A stretch of 64,000 bases of DNA. It comes from Bacteroidota bacterium (GTDB lineage: Bacteria; Bacteroidota; Bacteroidia; AKYH767-A; 2013-40CM-41-45). The notes under the pieces are model-generated. The model saw only the letters and a list, made by a program, of their open reading frames with translations, had not been told where the DNA came from and searched no databases. This document shows positions 25,631-35,128 of this stretch, piece after piece. Location: assembly GCA_016711505.1 (NCBI GenBank), contig JADJSV010000020.1, forward strand, positions 186,001 to 250,000. The letters run 5' to 3'. Each line of letters opens with the position of its first letter. The first letter of the stretch is position 1. The translations under genes were made by a program, and so were the position numbers.

Positions 25631-27396
25631 ATGTTAAGTAAATTAAAGGCCTGGATCGGTCGCCGGAAAAAATTTCTGATCGTTTCTGCCATTGCCGGCG
25701 GGTCATTTCTGTCATATAGTTTTGTAGAAGATTATTATTTTGAAGTCGGAAAAAATCTCGACATCTACACAACACTTTTTCGTGATGTAAATATTTATTA
25801 TGTCGACAGCATTCAGCCCGGAGAACTAATGAAGAAAGGCATCGATGCAATGCTAAGCACATTGGATCCGTATACTGTTTACATTCCCGAAAGTGAGATA
25901 GAAGATTACAAGATGACTCACATCTCTGCAGAGTATGGCGGAATTGGTGCATTGGTCCATCAGAGAAATGGAGAAATAGAGATCAGCGAAGTTTATGACG
26001 GATTTCCGGCGCAGAAAAATGATGTTCGTATAGGCGATAAAATTATTTCGGTAAATGGAAATACTGCTACCAACCGGACAGTTGATAATATAACAGAATA
26101 TATGAAAGGGCAGAAGGGGACTTCTGTAAAAATTGTTTTTAAGCGTGATGGTGTTGCCGAACCAATTGAGAAAACAATTGTACGCGATGAGATCAAGTTC
26201 AAGAACGTTCCGTATTTTGGAATGGTAGGCGAGAATACCGGTTACATAAAACTTTCACAGTTTCTTGAAAATTCTGCTGCTGAGGTTAGAGATGCATTAG
26301 TAACCCTCAAGCAGAATCCCAAAATGACAAACGTTATCCTCGATCTGCGGGGTAATGGTGGAGGATTGCTCAGAGAAGCAGTTGACATTGTAAATCTTTT
26401 TGTAGATAAGAATCAAAAGATCGTTTCTCAGAAGGGAAAAGTGAAGGATATGAATATCGATTATTTTGCAAGTAAGACTGCAGTCGATACTGAAATTCCA
26501 TTGGCAGTATTGGTTGACCGCGGTTCTGCTTCTGCTTCTGAGATCGTAACCGGTTCTATTCAGGAATTGGACAGAGGTGTCATAATCGGACAACGTTCGT
26601 TTGGAAAAGGACTTGTACAGCAGACGTATAATCTTTCTTACAATACATTGCTAAAGGTTACTATTGCTAAATATTATACTCCCAGCGGAAGATGTATTCA
26701 GGCACTTGATTATACACATCGTAACAATGACGGAAGTGTTTCGAAATTTTCAGATTCACTGATCACGGAATTCAAAACTAAAAATGGTCGTTCTGTTTTT
26801 GATGGCAGCGGAATTTTCCCTGACATCTACACAGATGCGGATTACTATAGTCCTCTGGCAATAGCATTATTTTCAAATTATCTGATCTTCGATTATGCAA
26901 ATAAGTATGCTCGTGAGCACAGTTCAATTGCTGCTGCAAAAGATTTCACTCTTTCTCCAACTGAATACCAGGAGTTCGTTTCTTTTCTGAGTGAAAAAAA
27001 ATACGACTACACAGATAAAACAGAAAGAAGAATAGAAGAGTTGAAAAAAAACTGCGATCAAAGAAGAGCATTATGATGTAATGAAAAGTGAATTCACTGC
27101 TCTTGAAAATAAAATGAAAGATTATAAATCCAAGGATCTGTTGAATCACGATGATGAGATCAAACAAATTCTGGAATCAGAAATTTCAGCGCGCTACTAT
27201 TTCCAAAAAGGCCGTCTTGAATCCAACTTTAAAAACGACCAGGAAGTGAAAAAAGCGATCGAGGTATTTACAAATTCATCTCTACGCTTCAATCCTTCGC
27301 GGTGATGGAATCTACAAAGTAATCGGTAAACCGGGAAGTGAAGTTCAGGCCAAGGCCAATAGCGAGCGGGAAATGGATGAGGATGAAAAGAACTGA
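25631..27396 (+). pseudogene. C-terminal processing protease, S41 family, two frameshifts near the 3' end
   Basis: The first 481 residues read cleanly: an N-terminal membrane anchor (about residues 15-35), the S41 N-terminal helical part, a PDZ domain (about residues 95-180, from GGIGALVHQ), and the protease domain with the Ser in DRGSASASEIVTG (near 300) and Lys in RSFGKGLVQQTY (near 325). An A8 run at 27044-27051 then breaks the frame: with seven A the protein continues LKKTAIKEEHYDVMKSEFTALENKM, as the family expects. A second shift near 27263-27264 (GG) must be undone to reach YASILRGDGIYKVIGKPG and the stop at 27394-27396. The catalytic part is complete in either case, so it may work even if truncated. 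Such proteases act in the periplasm. Confidence 0.85.
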
Positions 27397-27434
27397 TGCC
27401 GCTTTATTTTTAGTACGAGTGTAGTGCTTTTAAT

Positions 27435-27517
27435 AGGTCAAAGGTCAAGGGTCAAAGGTCACGCGTGTCTGCGTAACTTTTGACCCTTTATCTTTTTTGA
27501 CCCTTGACCTTTGACCT
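27435..27517. repeat. Inverted heptamer hairpin (GGTCAAA family) before yebC
   Basis: The left arm 27435-27459 is base-for-base the same 25-mer as at 16918-16942. The right arm 27496-27517 is a 22-base exact complement, with extra partial copies (TTTTGACCCTTTA) in the loop and TTAACCT after it. It lies 38 bases after the S41 protease stop. Confidence 0.95.
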
Positions 27518-27568
27518 TTAACCTGTTTTATTGTGTTTTGAATTGAACGGTTTCTTACCCTAAACCAC

Positions 27569-27598
27569 TTGGCTTTTAGAACAAAATTCTTACGTTTG
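27569..27598 (+). promoter_or_regulatory. Promoter of yebC
   Basis: TTG at 27569-27571, a 19-base spacer and TACGTTTG (perfect TAnnTTTG) at 27591-27598. The ATG is at 27619, giving a leader of about 10-15 bases. This is the best-fitting Bacteroidota promoter in the window. Confidence 0.7.
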
Positions 27599-27618
27599 CA
27601 TTCTTCTAAAACAACCTT

Positions 27619-28329
27619 ATGGGACGTGCATTTGAGAAGAGGAAGCACAAGATGTTTTCTCGATACGACAAAATGGCCAAAGCTTTCACAAAAGTAGGCC
27701 GCGAAATAGCTATAGCAGTAAAGGCCGGTGGTCCTGAACCGGAATATAATCCTCGTTTACGTTCTGCCATCCTGAATGCCAAGGGTTTAAATATGCCGAA
27801 GGACCGGATCGATGGTGCCATCAAAAGAGCTTCTTCAAAGGACGAAGGGCATTATGATGAAACCGTTTATGAGGGATATGGCCCGCATGGTGTTGCAATT
27901 CTAGTGGAAACTGCCTCCGATAATACGACTCGTACCGTTGCAAACGTGCGCATGTACTTTAACCGCGGAAACGGTCAGCTGGGCAAAACAGGTTCTCTTG
28001 ATTTCATGTTCCAGCGTAAAGGCGTTTTCAGACTTGTGAAAGATGATAAATTGAATTCCGATGACCTTGAACTTGAGCTAATAGATTTCGGACTTGATAG
28101 TCTTGAAAAAGACGAAGATGAATTTGTGATCTACACTGCCTATGAAGATTTTGGTAAAATGGCAAAAGCTCTGGAAGATAAACACATCAACGTAAAGAAA
28201 GCCGCTCTGGAAAGAATCCCAACTACCACTGTTGAATTAGAAGAAGCACAACAAGATGAGATCCTTGCACTAATTGATAAGTTTGAAGAGGATGATGATG
28301 TGCAGGCGGTGTATCATAATCTTAAGTAA
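27619..28329 (+). CDS. yebC: YebC/PmpR family protein
   Basis: 236 residues, cytoplasmic. The N terminus MGRAFEKRKHKMFSRYDKMAKAFTKVGREI and the PEYNPRLRSAILNAKGLNMPKDRIDGAIKRA block (given here only in outline) identify the TACO1/YebC family, historically called DNA-binding regulators and more recently linked to translation through difficult peptide stretches. The length is normal. In Bacteroidota the N terminus is MGRAFEKRK rather than MAGHSKW, as seen here. It has its own promoter and is followed by a convergent long hairpin shared with porU2. Confidence 0.93.
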   Translation: MGRAFEKRKHKMFSRYDKMAKAFTKVGREIAIAVKAGGPEPEYNPRLRSAILNAKGLNMPKDRIDGAIKRASSKDEGHYDETVYEGYGPHGVAILVETASDNTTRTVANVRMYFNRGNGQLGKTGSLDFMFQRKGVFRLVKDDKLNSDDLELELIDFGLDSLEKDEDEFVIYTAYEDFGKMAKALEDKHINVKKAALERIPTTTVELEEAQQDEILALIDKFEEDDDVQAVYHNLK

Positions 28330-28331
28330 GG

Positions 28332-28431
28332 GTTCAAAGGTCAAAGTTCAAGGTTCAAAGTTGGCTTCGTAGTCACCTACGAAGCCAACTTTGAACTTTG
28401 AACCTTGAACCTTGAACTTTGAACTTTGAAC
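28332..28431. repeat. Long inverted heptamer hairpin (GTTCAAA family) between convergent genes
   Basis: The left part starts GTTCAAAGGTCAAAGTTCAA and ends in GTTGGCTTCGTAG. After a loop of four bases (TCAC, 28374-28377) the right part begins with the complement CTACGAAGCCAAC and continues with seven to eight TTTGAAC-type heptamers to 28431. The inner stem is a unique sequence and the outer stem is heptamer repeat. It fills almost the whole gap between yebC and porU2, which face each other, and would serve as a bidirectional transcription stop. Confidence 0.93.
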
Positions 28432-28433
28432 AA

Positions 28434-31400
28434 TTACCTCATCAAATACATTTTTCCCCAGCCTTTTTTAAAGTACTTATCAGCTTCTGTTTCGCGTTTT
28501 TCGATTGACATTCCGTTGAGGTTTGTCACAACACGATAGAGGTAAAGTCCGTTTGCAAGTTGATCTCCGAATTCATCTTTTCCGTCCCATGCGTATTCAG
28601 TAATATTTCTTCCGACGTGAATATTTCCAAGTTCATTCAGCATGATCTCGCGAACAATTTTTCCGGAGATGGTCATGATCTGAATTTTCATGTGAGTAGG
28701 AATTTCATTACCTGTAAGCGTAAATACAAACCGGGTAGCAGTAGAGAATGGGTTCGGATAATTCAATACTTCTGTGATCGTTGATTTGTTGATCACTTCG
28801 AACTGGATCTTGTAATTATATTTTCCGGAAGCGTTCAGACTTTTATCTGTTGCAGAAACATCGATCGTGTAGATTCCATCATCAGCCAGAGTTGGACTCC
28901 AGTTAACTTTACAACTATTTTTTGGAAGTACAGCAGGAGTAAAACGAAGTACATCACCATATATCGGCGAACTGAAAGATAGATTAAGCGGCGTACTCGA
29001 ATTAGGAGTGGTCAGGCTTAATTTGAATTTAGTCGAATCATTCAATGCAAGAAATTTATTCTCATCGTGGAGTTGAACGACTATTTCAGGCTTACCTGAA
29101 ACAACATCTCCATTCAGAATATGAATACCATCGAATGTAATATCCAGGATCGGATTGATATTGTCGCGCTCTACTTTGAACTTTATCTCAGCAACATTAT
29201 TGAAATGATATTTTTCCGGTAAATGATCTGTTCCAAATGGATTCACATCGATCCACAAACTATTGTTTCCTGAATAGCCAAAGGTTGTATCAATTACTAA
29301 GTTGGCAACGAGTTGTTGATTCGACCGTAAAGAATCCAGAAATATATTAGGGAAAGAATGAAGAGTTCTGCTTTTATCATACATGTAAAATTTGACAGGC
29401 AGATTGTCCATACTGATGTTGCTTAGATTTTCTATGCCAAATGACAACCTTATTGTATCACCTTCAGTCAATGGGTTATTATGAAAATCATAAACGTAAT
29501 TCGCATTCAATGCACATTCAGGAACCTCTGTATGATAGACTCTCCAATAAGTAAGTTGGGCCGGAGTTTTTAGTGAATCATCCTGAGTAAATGTTTCCAG
29601 TCTGATGTAAGGATAAATCGTTGCGTCTATCCAGTTTAATGTTGTGTCTTTTCCGGACTGATATTGAATTCCGGATTTTAAAAGATCCCATACATTCAAT
29701 CCTGCATTCAATCCGTAGATTGAAACAGAAATGGAATCTTCGAATGGTTGTGATTCTTTTGGACGTTGATTCCAGTGAAGACTTTCCCAATTAGTAGAAG
29801 GTCCGAGTGTAGTGGAGGTGATAGAACCTCTGTTCCAGTGTGAAGTCAATACTGTAGTAAGTTCAATTGAATCAGTTGGGTTCCCTGAATGAACTTCAAT
29901 CTTCGTTGACGGAAATCCTTTTTGCAAAAAATAAGCATATGGTGTATTGTCAGGAAGCGATCCTGTATTGAATCCTAATGAGGTTATGGCATTATAAAAT
30001 AAAGGATCAACCGCTGAGTAATTATCTGTGAACCACGAGTACAATAAAATGTAATTTCCATTTGGCACAGCATTCATCAGGCTATCGAAACTAGCCATTT
30101 GAGAAGGTGAACTATATCTGTAGATGAAATAATTTTCAGGTCTGGTTCTGTTACAACCGGGAATCGTACCTACAACATTCCCTGAACCACAAGGTGTAAT
30201 CGGATTCGGAATAAATTGATTGGCCTGACCAAAATTATTTCCGCATGTTGTAATTGGTTGAAGCGAGATTGAGTCAAGTATGGCAACCATTACAGCTGGA
30301 GTTACCTGGCATCCGTCATACTCTTGCGGAGAATTATTAAAGTAGTAACCAACAGTATTAAAATTACTGGCATTGGGTTGTCCGACTGTTGTAACTCTTA
30401 ATGAGAAATTATTAAACACGTAATCCATCGTGCGCGAGGAATGGTCGTAAGTGATATTTGTAAATTTATCTTCTTTGAACTGATCAAAATGGGATTGCGA
30501 CCAACCTGTTTTTCCACTTATGTATTGAAACGAACTTTGCTGCCATTTAAAAGTAGCTGTATCATATTGGATCGAATCATTTGCAACACGCCAGAAATAT
30601 ACGGCACTGTCTTGCAGTGTATATCCTTGCGGTGACCATGCTATCACACCGCCACTATCCGTCACAGTAGTGAATCGGTACATTGGACTGGTTTGCGCAC
30701 CTGGTGTTGCATCCTTAATATCAAGATCGATAGTATCAATTTCAAATTTGTATGCATTCATAGGAGCAAATGGGTTAGAAGTGCTTCCTTTTAATGTAAC
30801 GGTATTGAATGGATGAATTGCATACTTCGGTGGATACACCGGGACAATATCTTTTGATGTAATAAAGAATTGTGTCGTTGCTGTGTTGTTGAATAAATTG
30901 TCGTATTCATCAACTGAATCAGGTTGGTCAATATGGACTGTAATCCGATTCAATCCTGCAGCAGCAAATCCGCCGGTAGCAACATTAAAATTGATCGTAC
31001 TTGAGTAATAACAATTTCCAATATTGAAAGTGTAGACCGAATCAACATTGTCAGGAAATGTTCTTGTCACTTTTACAATAAATGAATCAGCAACAGCTTT
31101 TCCTAAATTTCTCGTCGAAATGGTTATTCCGAAAGAATCAATATCAGTAGAAATATTTAATGGAGTAAAATTAATGTCCGGTTCTATGACTGAATAATCC
31201 GGTTTTTGAAATGAATTAAATCGTAATGAAGGATCACCTTGTAATGACATTTCCTGCGATACGATCTTGTAGCCTTCGCTACCGAATGGTTCAAGATCTT
31301 TAATTGTATGCACTACCAACTGACCAATAGTTGAACCGTAATGTCTGTGAGAAGTATTTTCAAATAGAGCACGTGAATAAGGGTCAAGGAAATTTGGCAC

Positions 31401-33518
31401 TCCTTGTCCAACACTGGCAAGAAATGCAATTGCAGCTTTTTGTGGTTCTAATACAAATTTTTCACTCACACTTTTTCTGTAAGTATGAAAATCTCCTGCG
31501 AAACATGAGTTAGCAATTATGACAGGATATCTTCCACGGTTTGAATATGCAGTAGGTTCATCTGTACTGTTATCAAATCCTGCACCGGAAGCATGACCAA
31601 AAAATGTCATTATTGAAACACCGGTGTCAATCTGTTGCTGAAGACTCGTAGATAAGTTAACAATTATCGGATCCGGAGAATCTTTTAAATACGTTGTTAC
31701 GTGACCGCCATACGCACTGTCTTCCATAATTTGCTCATAGCTGCTCAGATAACCTGCCAATTGATTTTGTTGCGGAATATTATTACCACCTCCAAAATGT
31801 AAAATTTCTTTCATCCATGGCTGCGGAGGTCCCGCTTGCGCAGCTTCGTATTCAATAACTTTGTCGAGGTAATTTAAGATCTCTGTACCATCAACAGCAC
31901 TGATTCTTCCAATAGGAATTTTTGGAGCCCAGATCGAACCATTTATTCCAGCAGTAAATAACATATCAGATGGTGGAACTCCATATGAAGCCACAAGACA
32001 CAGAGATTGCTGTGCTTGATCCATTCTGAAGTCAGCTGAAGATATTGATTTACCCAAAATGAACATGTGTGCCGGTGGAGCAACTGTCCATGTATCAAGT
32101 AACCATCTTGAAAAATTCTTTATTCCAAGCGGATGATTATTTATACCATAAGCAAATTGATCATATAATTCTGCAACATCAATTAAAAGCGCTCGGTTGT
32201 TTTCGGTCAGGTCACGATGTGCTTCATAAGTTCTTGCCTGATTCCATAGACCTCTGTTAGTGATGATCAGAAATGCTGAATCAACAGCCATTGAATTATA
32301 ATCATTGAAGTATCCAAGATTATTCTGAATGTATGATATTTTTGAAACAGAAGGATAACCAATAAGACTTGAATTTGTCAGATAACAAACTTTCGGAGTT
32401 GAAGATCCATTGTTACCTATTAAAGTCTGATAAGTTGGGCCTGACTGATTTACTAAAATCCTTTTGTTGTTTGTCAGATCATAAAGAATAGGAGAGGTAC
32501 CACCGTTAAAATTGGTTATGTCTGCTCTTGTCATTGCCTGACCTGATGCGTCCGGAATCTGTAATTTAAAAGACGAACTTCCTTCAAGATTCCATGTGTG
32601 AGGATATTTGACATACAGACTGTACATCATACTGTAATCAGTAACCGTGGCAGGTGTTGTACTTACACTGTATGTAAAATCTGTTGTAGGCGAAGTAAAT
32701 GTCGTTGCAGGATGGGAAAATTCTAACCTTCGAAGCGTCTGAGCATAATAAACTGTATCAGCATAATTATTCCCCTGATAGGTCAGTGTAAAGTTATGTT
32801 CGAGATTGTTTACACCACCTACAGTAGTGGTAACATGAATGTCTGGACCGGAAGAATAGATGTTTGCTGTAGGTACAGAAAATGTGATCGGATAATTTCC
32901 TGCTGAAAAGTTACCGAATACAGCTCCCCAACCTTCGCTTTCAGTGTACTCAATAGATTCCTGATTTCGGCCGCGGTTGTATCCAAAATATGTTCCCCAA
33001 TTAGGTACGTCAATTCCGCCTTTATAAACTTCTCTGATAAAATAATCAGATGGAGTATAGGAAGAATAATTATTATCATTTACAAGCGAAAGGCGTAAGC
33101 CATTTGCTGTCGGATTGTAGGTTAAAAAATAAACAGATGTATCATTGGCAATACTGAACTCTATTGCAGGCTGTGAAAGCGGATCAGCATAAAGTTTAGT
33201 GTCCAGACTACCATCATTTTTTGTTCCATAGAATTCTATAAAGTCAGCGGCATCAAAACTTCCGTCGTTTTCTCCTTCGAGATAAATAGCGACTTCCTGT
33301 CCGTTATGAAAAAGTTGTATTTTCCTTGGATCAAGTGAAGCTGCAGAAAAACCTGCTTGAGTTAAAGTGCTTAATCCAATACGGTAAATACCTTCCTGAG
33401 CAATTTTTATTTTATAGTACTCCTGATTATATCTTATCCAGTCATTTTCATATGGCCCTTGTGCATTGCCAAGTATAGAAATGAAAAGTAAGTTTAATAG
33501 TAGTAAAAGTTTTTTCAT
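28434..33518 (-). CDS. porU2: Type IX secretion sortase-like protein PorU2 (C25 peptidase)
   Basis: 1694 residues with a signal peptide (residues 1-19). After N-terminal beta domains there is a gingipain-type C25 cysteine peptidase: PIGRISAVDGTEILNYLDKV, the catalytic His in FFGHASGAGFDN (near residue 643) and the catalytic Cys in IIANSCFAGDF (near 670). Then follow about 800 residues of Ig-like and CARDB-like domains (LVVKV-type strands) and a C-terminal domain NYPNPFSTATRFVFTL ... GLYLYRVVTN resembling a T9SS or FlgD-like end. PorU cleaves the sorting signal and attaches anionic LPS at the cell surface. The longer PorU2 type goes with PorV2, exactly as in this operon. The division of work between PorU and PorU2 is not settled, so the precise role is inferred. 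Confidence 0.85.
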   Translation of the reverse strand: MKKLLLLLNLLFISILGNAQGPYENDWIRYNQEYYKIKIAQEGIYRIGLSTLTQAGFSAASLDPRKIQLFHNGQEVAIYLEGENDGSFDAADFIEFYGTKNDGSLDTKLYADPLSQPAIEFSIANDTSVYFLTYNPTANGLRLSLVNDNNYSSYTPSDYFIREVYKGGIDVPNWGTYFGYNRGRNQESIEYTESEGWGAVFGNFSAGNYPITFSVPTANIYSSGPDIHVTTTVGGVNNLEHNFTLTYQGNNYADTVYYAQTLRRLEFSHPATTFTSPTTDFTYSVSTTPATVTDYSMMYSLYVKYPHTWNLEGSSSFKLQIPDASGQAMTRADITNFNGGTSPILYDLTNNKRILVNQSGPTYQTLIGNNGSSTPKVCYLTNSSLIGYPSVSKISYIQNNLGYFNDYNSMAVDSAFLIITNRGLWNQARTYEAHRDLTENNRALLIDVAELYDQFAYGINNHPLGIKNFSRWLLDTWTVAPPAHMFILGKSISSADFRMDQAQQSLCLVASYGVPPSDMLFTAGINGSIWAPKIPIGRISAVDGTEILNYLDKVIEYEAAQAGPPQPWMKEILHFGGGNNIPQQNQLAGYLSSYEQIMEDSAYGGHVTTYLKDSPDPIIVNLSTSLQQQIDTGVSIMTFFGHASGAGFDNSTDEPTAYSNRGRYPVIIANSCFAGDFHTYRKSVSEKFVLEPQKAAIAFLASVGQGVPNFLDPYSRALFENTSHRHYGSTIGQLVVHTIKDLEPFGSEGYKIVSQEMSLQGDPSLRFNSFQKPDYSVIEPDINFTPLNISTDIDSFGITISTRNLGKAVADSFIVKVTRTFPDNVDSVYTFNIGNCYYSSTINFNVATGGFAAAGLNRITVHIDQPDSVDEYDNLFNNTATTQFFITSKDIVPVYPPKYAIHPFNTVTLKGSTSNPFAPMNAYKFEIDTIDLDIKDATPGAQTSPMYRFTTVTDSGGVIAWSPQGYTLQDSAVYFWRVANDSIQYDTATFKWQQSSFQYISGKTGWSQSHFDQFKEDKFTNITYDHSSRTMDYVFNNFSLRVTTVGQPNASNFNTVGYYFNNSPQEYDGCQVTPAVMVAILDSISLQPITTCGNNFGQANQFIPNPITPCGSGNVVGTIPGCNRTRPENYFIYRYSSPSQMASFDSLMNAVPNGNYILLYSWFTDNYSAVDPLFYNAITSLGFNTGSLPDNTPYAYFLQKGFPSTKIEVHSGNPTDSIELTTVLTSHWNRGSITSTTLGPSTNWESLHWNQRPKESQPFEDSISVSIYGLNAGLNVWDLLKSGIQYQSGKDTTLNWIDATIYPYIRLETFTQDDSLKTPAQLTYWRVYHTEVPECALNANYVYDFHNNPLTEGDTIRLSFGIENLSNISMDNLPVKFYMYDKSRTLHSFPNIFLDSLRSNQQLVANLVIDTTFGYSGNNSLWIDVNPFGTDHLPEKYHFNNVAEIKFKVERDNINPILDITFDGIHILNGDVVSGKPEIVVQLHDENKFLALNDSTKFKLSLTTPNSSTPLNLSFSSPIYGDVLRFTPAVLPKNSCKVNWSPTLADDGIYTIDVSATDKSLNASGKYNYKIQFEVINKSTITEVLNYPNPFSTATRFVFTLTGNEIPTHMKIQIMTISGKIVREIMLNELGNIHVGRNITEYAWDGKDEFGDQLANGLYLYRVVTNLNGMSIEKRETEADKYFKKGWGKMYLMR

Positions 33519-33525
33519 TAGTTAT

Positions 33526-34608
33526 TTATTTCGGAGTATTGTGTTTATTGATATCTAACTTAAGTGAGAAAATATTAGATGGGAGAAATTCAGTTGATGT
33601 TAAATTTGCAAGAGCGTAGTCAATAGTAAGTTTTCCGATCTTGATTCCTAGTCCAATGTTAGGTTGCAGGATCGTGCTTTGTGTGTCATCAAAATTTTTA
33701 ACCTTTTGAATATTCTGAACACCGCCTCTGAGGAAAATAAAATTACTATAGCCTAATTCAAATCCGAAATGTGGATCTACACTAAGCGGATCAGCACCGA
33801 TCAATACGTTTCTTTTTCCATCGAAAGTAAGATCAGCATCCAGTTCAACTAAGGCAGAGATTTTTTTTGAAAGATCCCATTTATAACCCGCACCTAAGAT
33901 CAACTTAGGTAAAGTAACTTCTGTTGTGTTTTTAGGAATTTCGTTACCGGTTGCAATATAAGTTGCTTCGAGTAATTCTGTGTTGTAACTCCATGCATTG
34001 AAAGTTGAGGTCACATCTTTTGCCTGAACACCAAACAACCATTTGTCTTTTTTGTACTGAGCGCCAAGATCGAATCCGAATCCCCATGCTTTTCCGAAAT
34101 CACCAACCTTGCGATGAATGATCTTTGCATTTCCACCAAAATTTAAACCCGGGATGGAAGATTTTTTTGCATAAGAAAATATGAAGCTGTAATCAGCAAT
34201 TGAGAAACTGGTGATCCGTGAATAGTCGATAAATCCGGATGCGTCGACAAGGTCTAATGTATTTGGAATGTCATCAGTACCAAAACGAATAATTGTAAAA
34301 CCAATTGTCCGTTTATCATCGATATGAGTAGCAAGGGTAGCGTAATCAAATTTGGCAATACCTGCGAAAAGTTCAGAATGCATTGCAGAGATCTGCAGAT
34401 CTGATTCAAAACCATTCAGTCCTGCGGGATTCCAGTATGCTGAAGTCGCATCATCAGAACTTGCCGCAACTGCTCCGGCCATTCCCATTCCGCGACCGCC
34501 AACGCCAATTGAAAGAAATTCGTTGCTGTATTTTGGTGCCTGTGAAAAGGCAGGAAATGCTACGCATGTGAGAATTGAAGCAGAAAAAACAAGGTTTAAT
34601 AATTTCAT
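33526..34608 (-). CDS. porV2: Type IX sorting system protein PorV2
   Basis: 360 residues from the ATG at 34608; an in-frame ATG 14 codons earlier lacks the signal peptide at its start and is less likely. Residues 1-22 are a signal peptide (ending AFSQ). The rest is a FadL-like outer membrane barrel of the PorV/PorQ family, with the N-terminal GVGGRGMGMAGAVAASSDDATSAYWNPAGL motif (shown only in outline) and regular barrel strands such as FGFELGYSNFIFLRGGVQN. PorV shuttles T9SS cargo to the PorU sortase. porV2 ends 7 bases before porU2 on the same strand, so they form one operon. A -7 box lies just upstream. Confidence 0.87.
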   Translation of the reverse strand: MKLLNLVFSASILTCVAFPAFSQAPKYSNEFLSIGVGGRGMGMAGAVAASSDDATSAYWNPAGLNGFESDLQISAMHSELFAGIAKFDYATLATHIDDKRTIGFTIIRFGTDDIPNTLDLVDASGFIDYSRITSFSIADYSFIFSYAKKSSIPGLNFGGNAKIIHRKVGDFGKAWGFGFDLGAQYKKDKWLFGVQAKDVTSTFNAWSYNTELLEATYIATGNEIPKNTTEVTLPKLILGAGYKWDLSKKISALVELDADLTFDGKRNVLIGADPLSVDPHFGFELGYSNFIFLRGGVQNIQKVKNFDDTQSTILQPNIGLGIKIGKLTIDYALANLTSTEFLPSNIFSLKLDINKHNTPK

Positions 34609-34634
34609 AGGTTGGTATTTATGGTTCAGCACGA

Positions 34635-34642
34635 CAAACGTA
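34635..34642 (-). promoter_or_regulatory. -7 box of the porV2-porU2 operon
   Basis: Minus-strand TACGTTTG, a perfect TAnnTTTG element and identical to the one of yebC, 26 bases before the chosen ATG at 34608. It lies inside the longer alternative reading frame, which supports the shorter start. No TTG at -33 is clear. Confidence 0.5.
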
Positions 34643-34980
34643 GAAACCATTTCTATATTGTAATTATTCAGAGAGAACTATAGTGGTAAAATTAGCATTT
34701 TCGCTCTTACTGACTTTGACATTTTGGCGAACGGTTATTATTTTTTGAACAATAGATTATACTCCCGAATTGAAGGAAATGTTTATTGCCCGAATGTCAT
34801 TAACACCAATAGTGACGGGCATTTCAATGCTTTTCATACAGACATTTTGCTTTCGAATGGTACTGTATTGTTAACTAAAAACCTTTAAATTCGGCTAAAT
34901 TCGATAACTTTCAAATGCAGAAAAGTTGATATTTCATCAGGAAAAACTACTTTTGGAACAAATCTTACAGATCCTGTTTT

Positions 34981-35069
34981 GTGAATGATCACGTAAGGAG
35001 ACTTCGCCTGATCAGATTCAAATCTTTAATTTGTGAAAGACAGAATTTAATGGGTGAATGATCTCGTAA
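34981..35069 (+). promoter_or_regulatory. Direct repeat GTGAATGATCWCGTAA upstream of pssA
   Basis: Two copies of a 16-mer (34981-34996 and 35054-35069) differ at one base (A or T in the middle). The inner part of the first copy, GTGAATGATCAC, contains the palindrome GTGATCAC only imperfectly. Spacing is 73 bases start to start, about seven helical turns. It could be a regulator binding pair for pssA-purS or the remains of a duplication. The rest of the 520-base gap 34609-35128 shows no gene. Confidence 0.4.
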
Positions 35070-35128
35070 AAAGCTAATTCAGGTTTCACTAAAATCAAAA
35101 GGTTCAAAGCTGCAGCAAGAGAAAAATA

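Noticed and set aside
34609..35128. A small gene or RNA in the 520-base gap
   Set aside because: No frame with good start and composition, and no tRNA-like or riboswitch-like pattern that I could recognise. Only a -7 box and a spaced direct repeat are noted.
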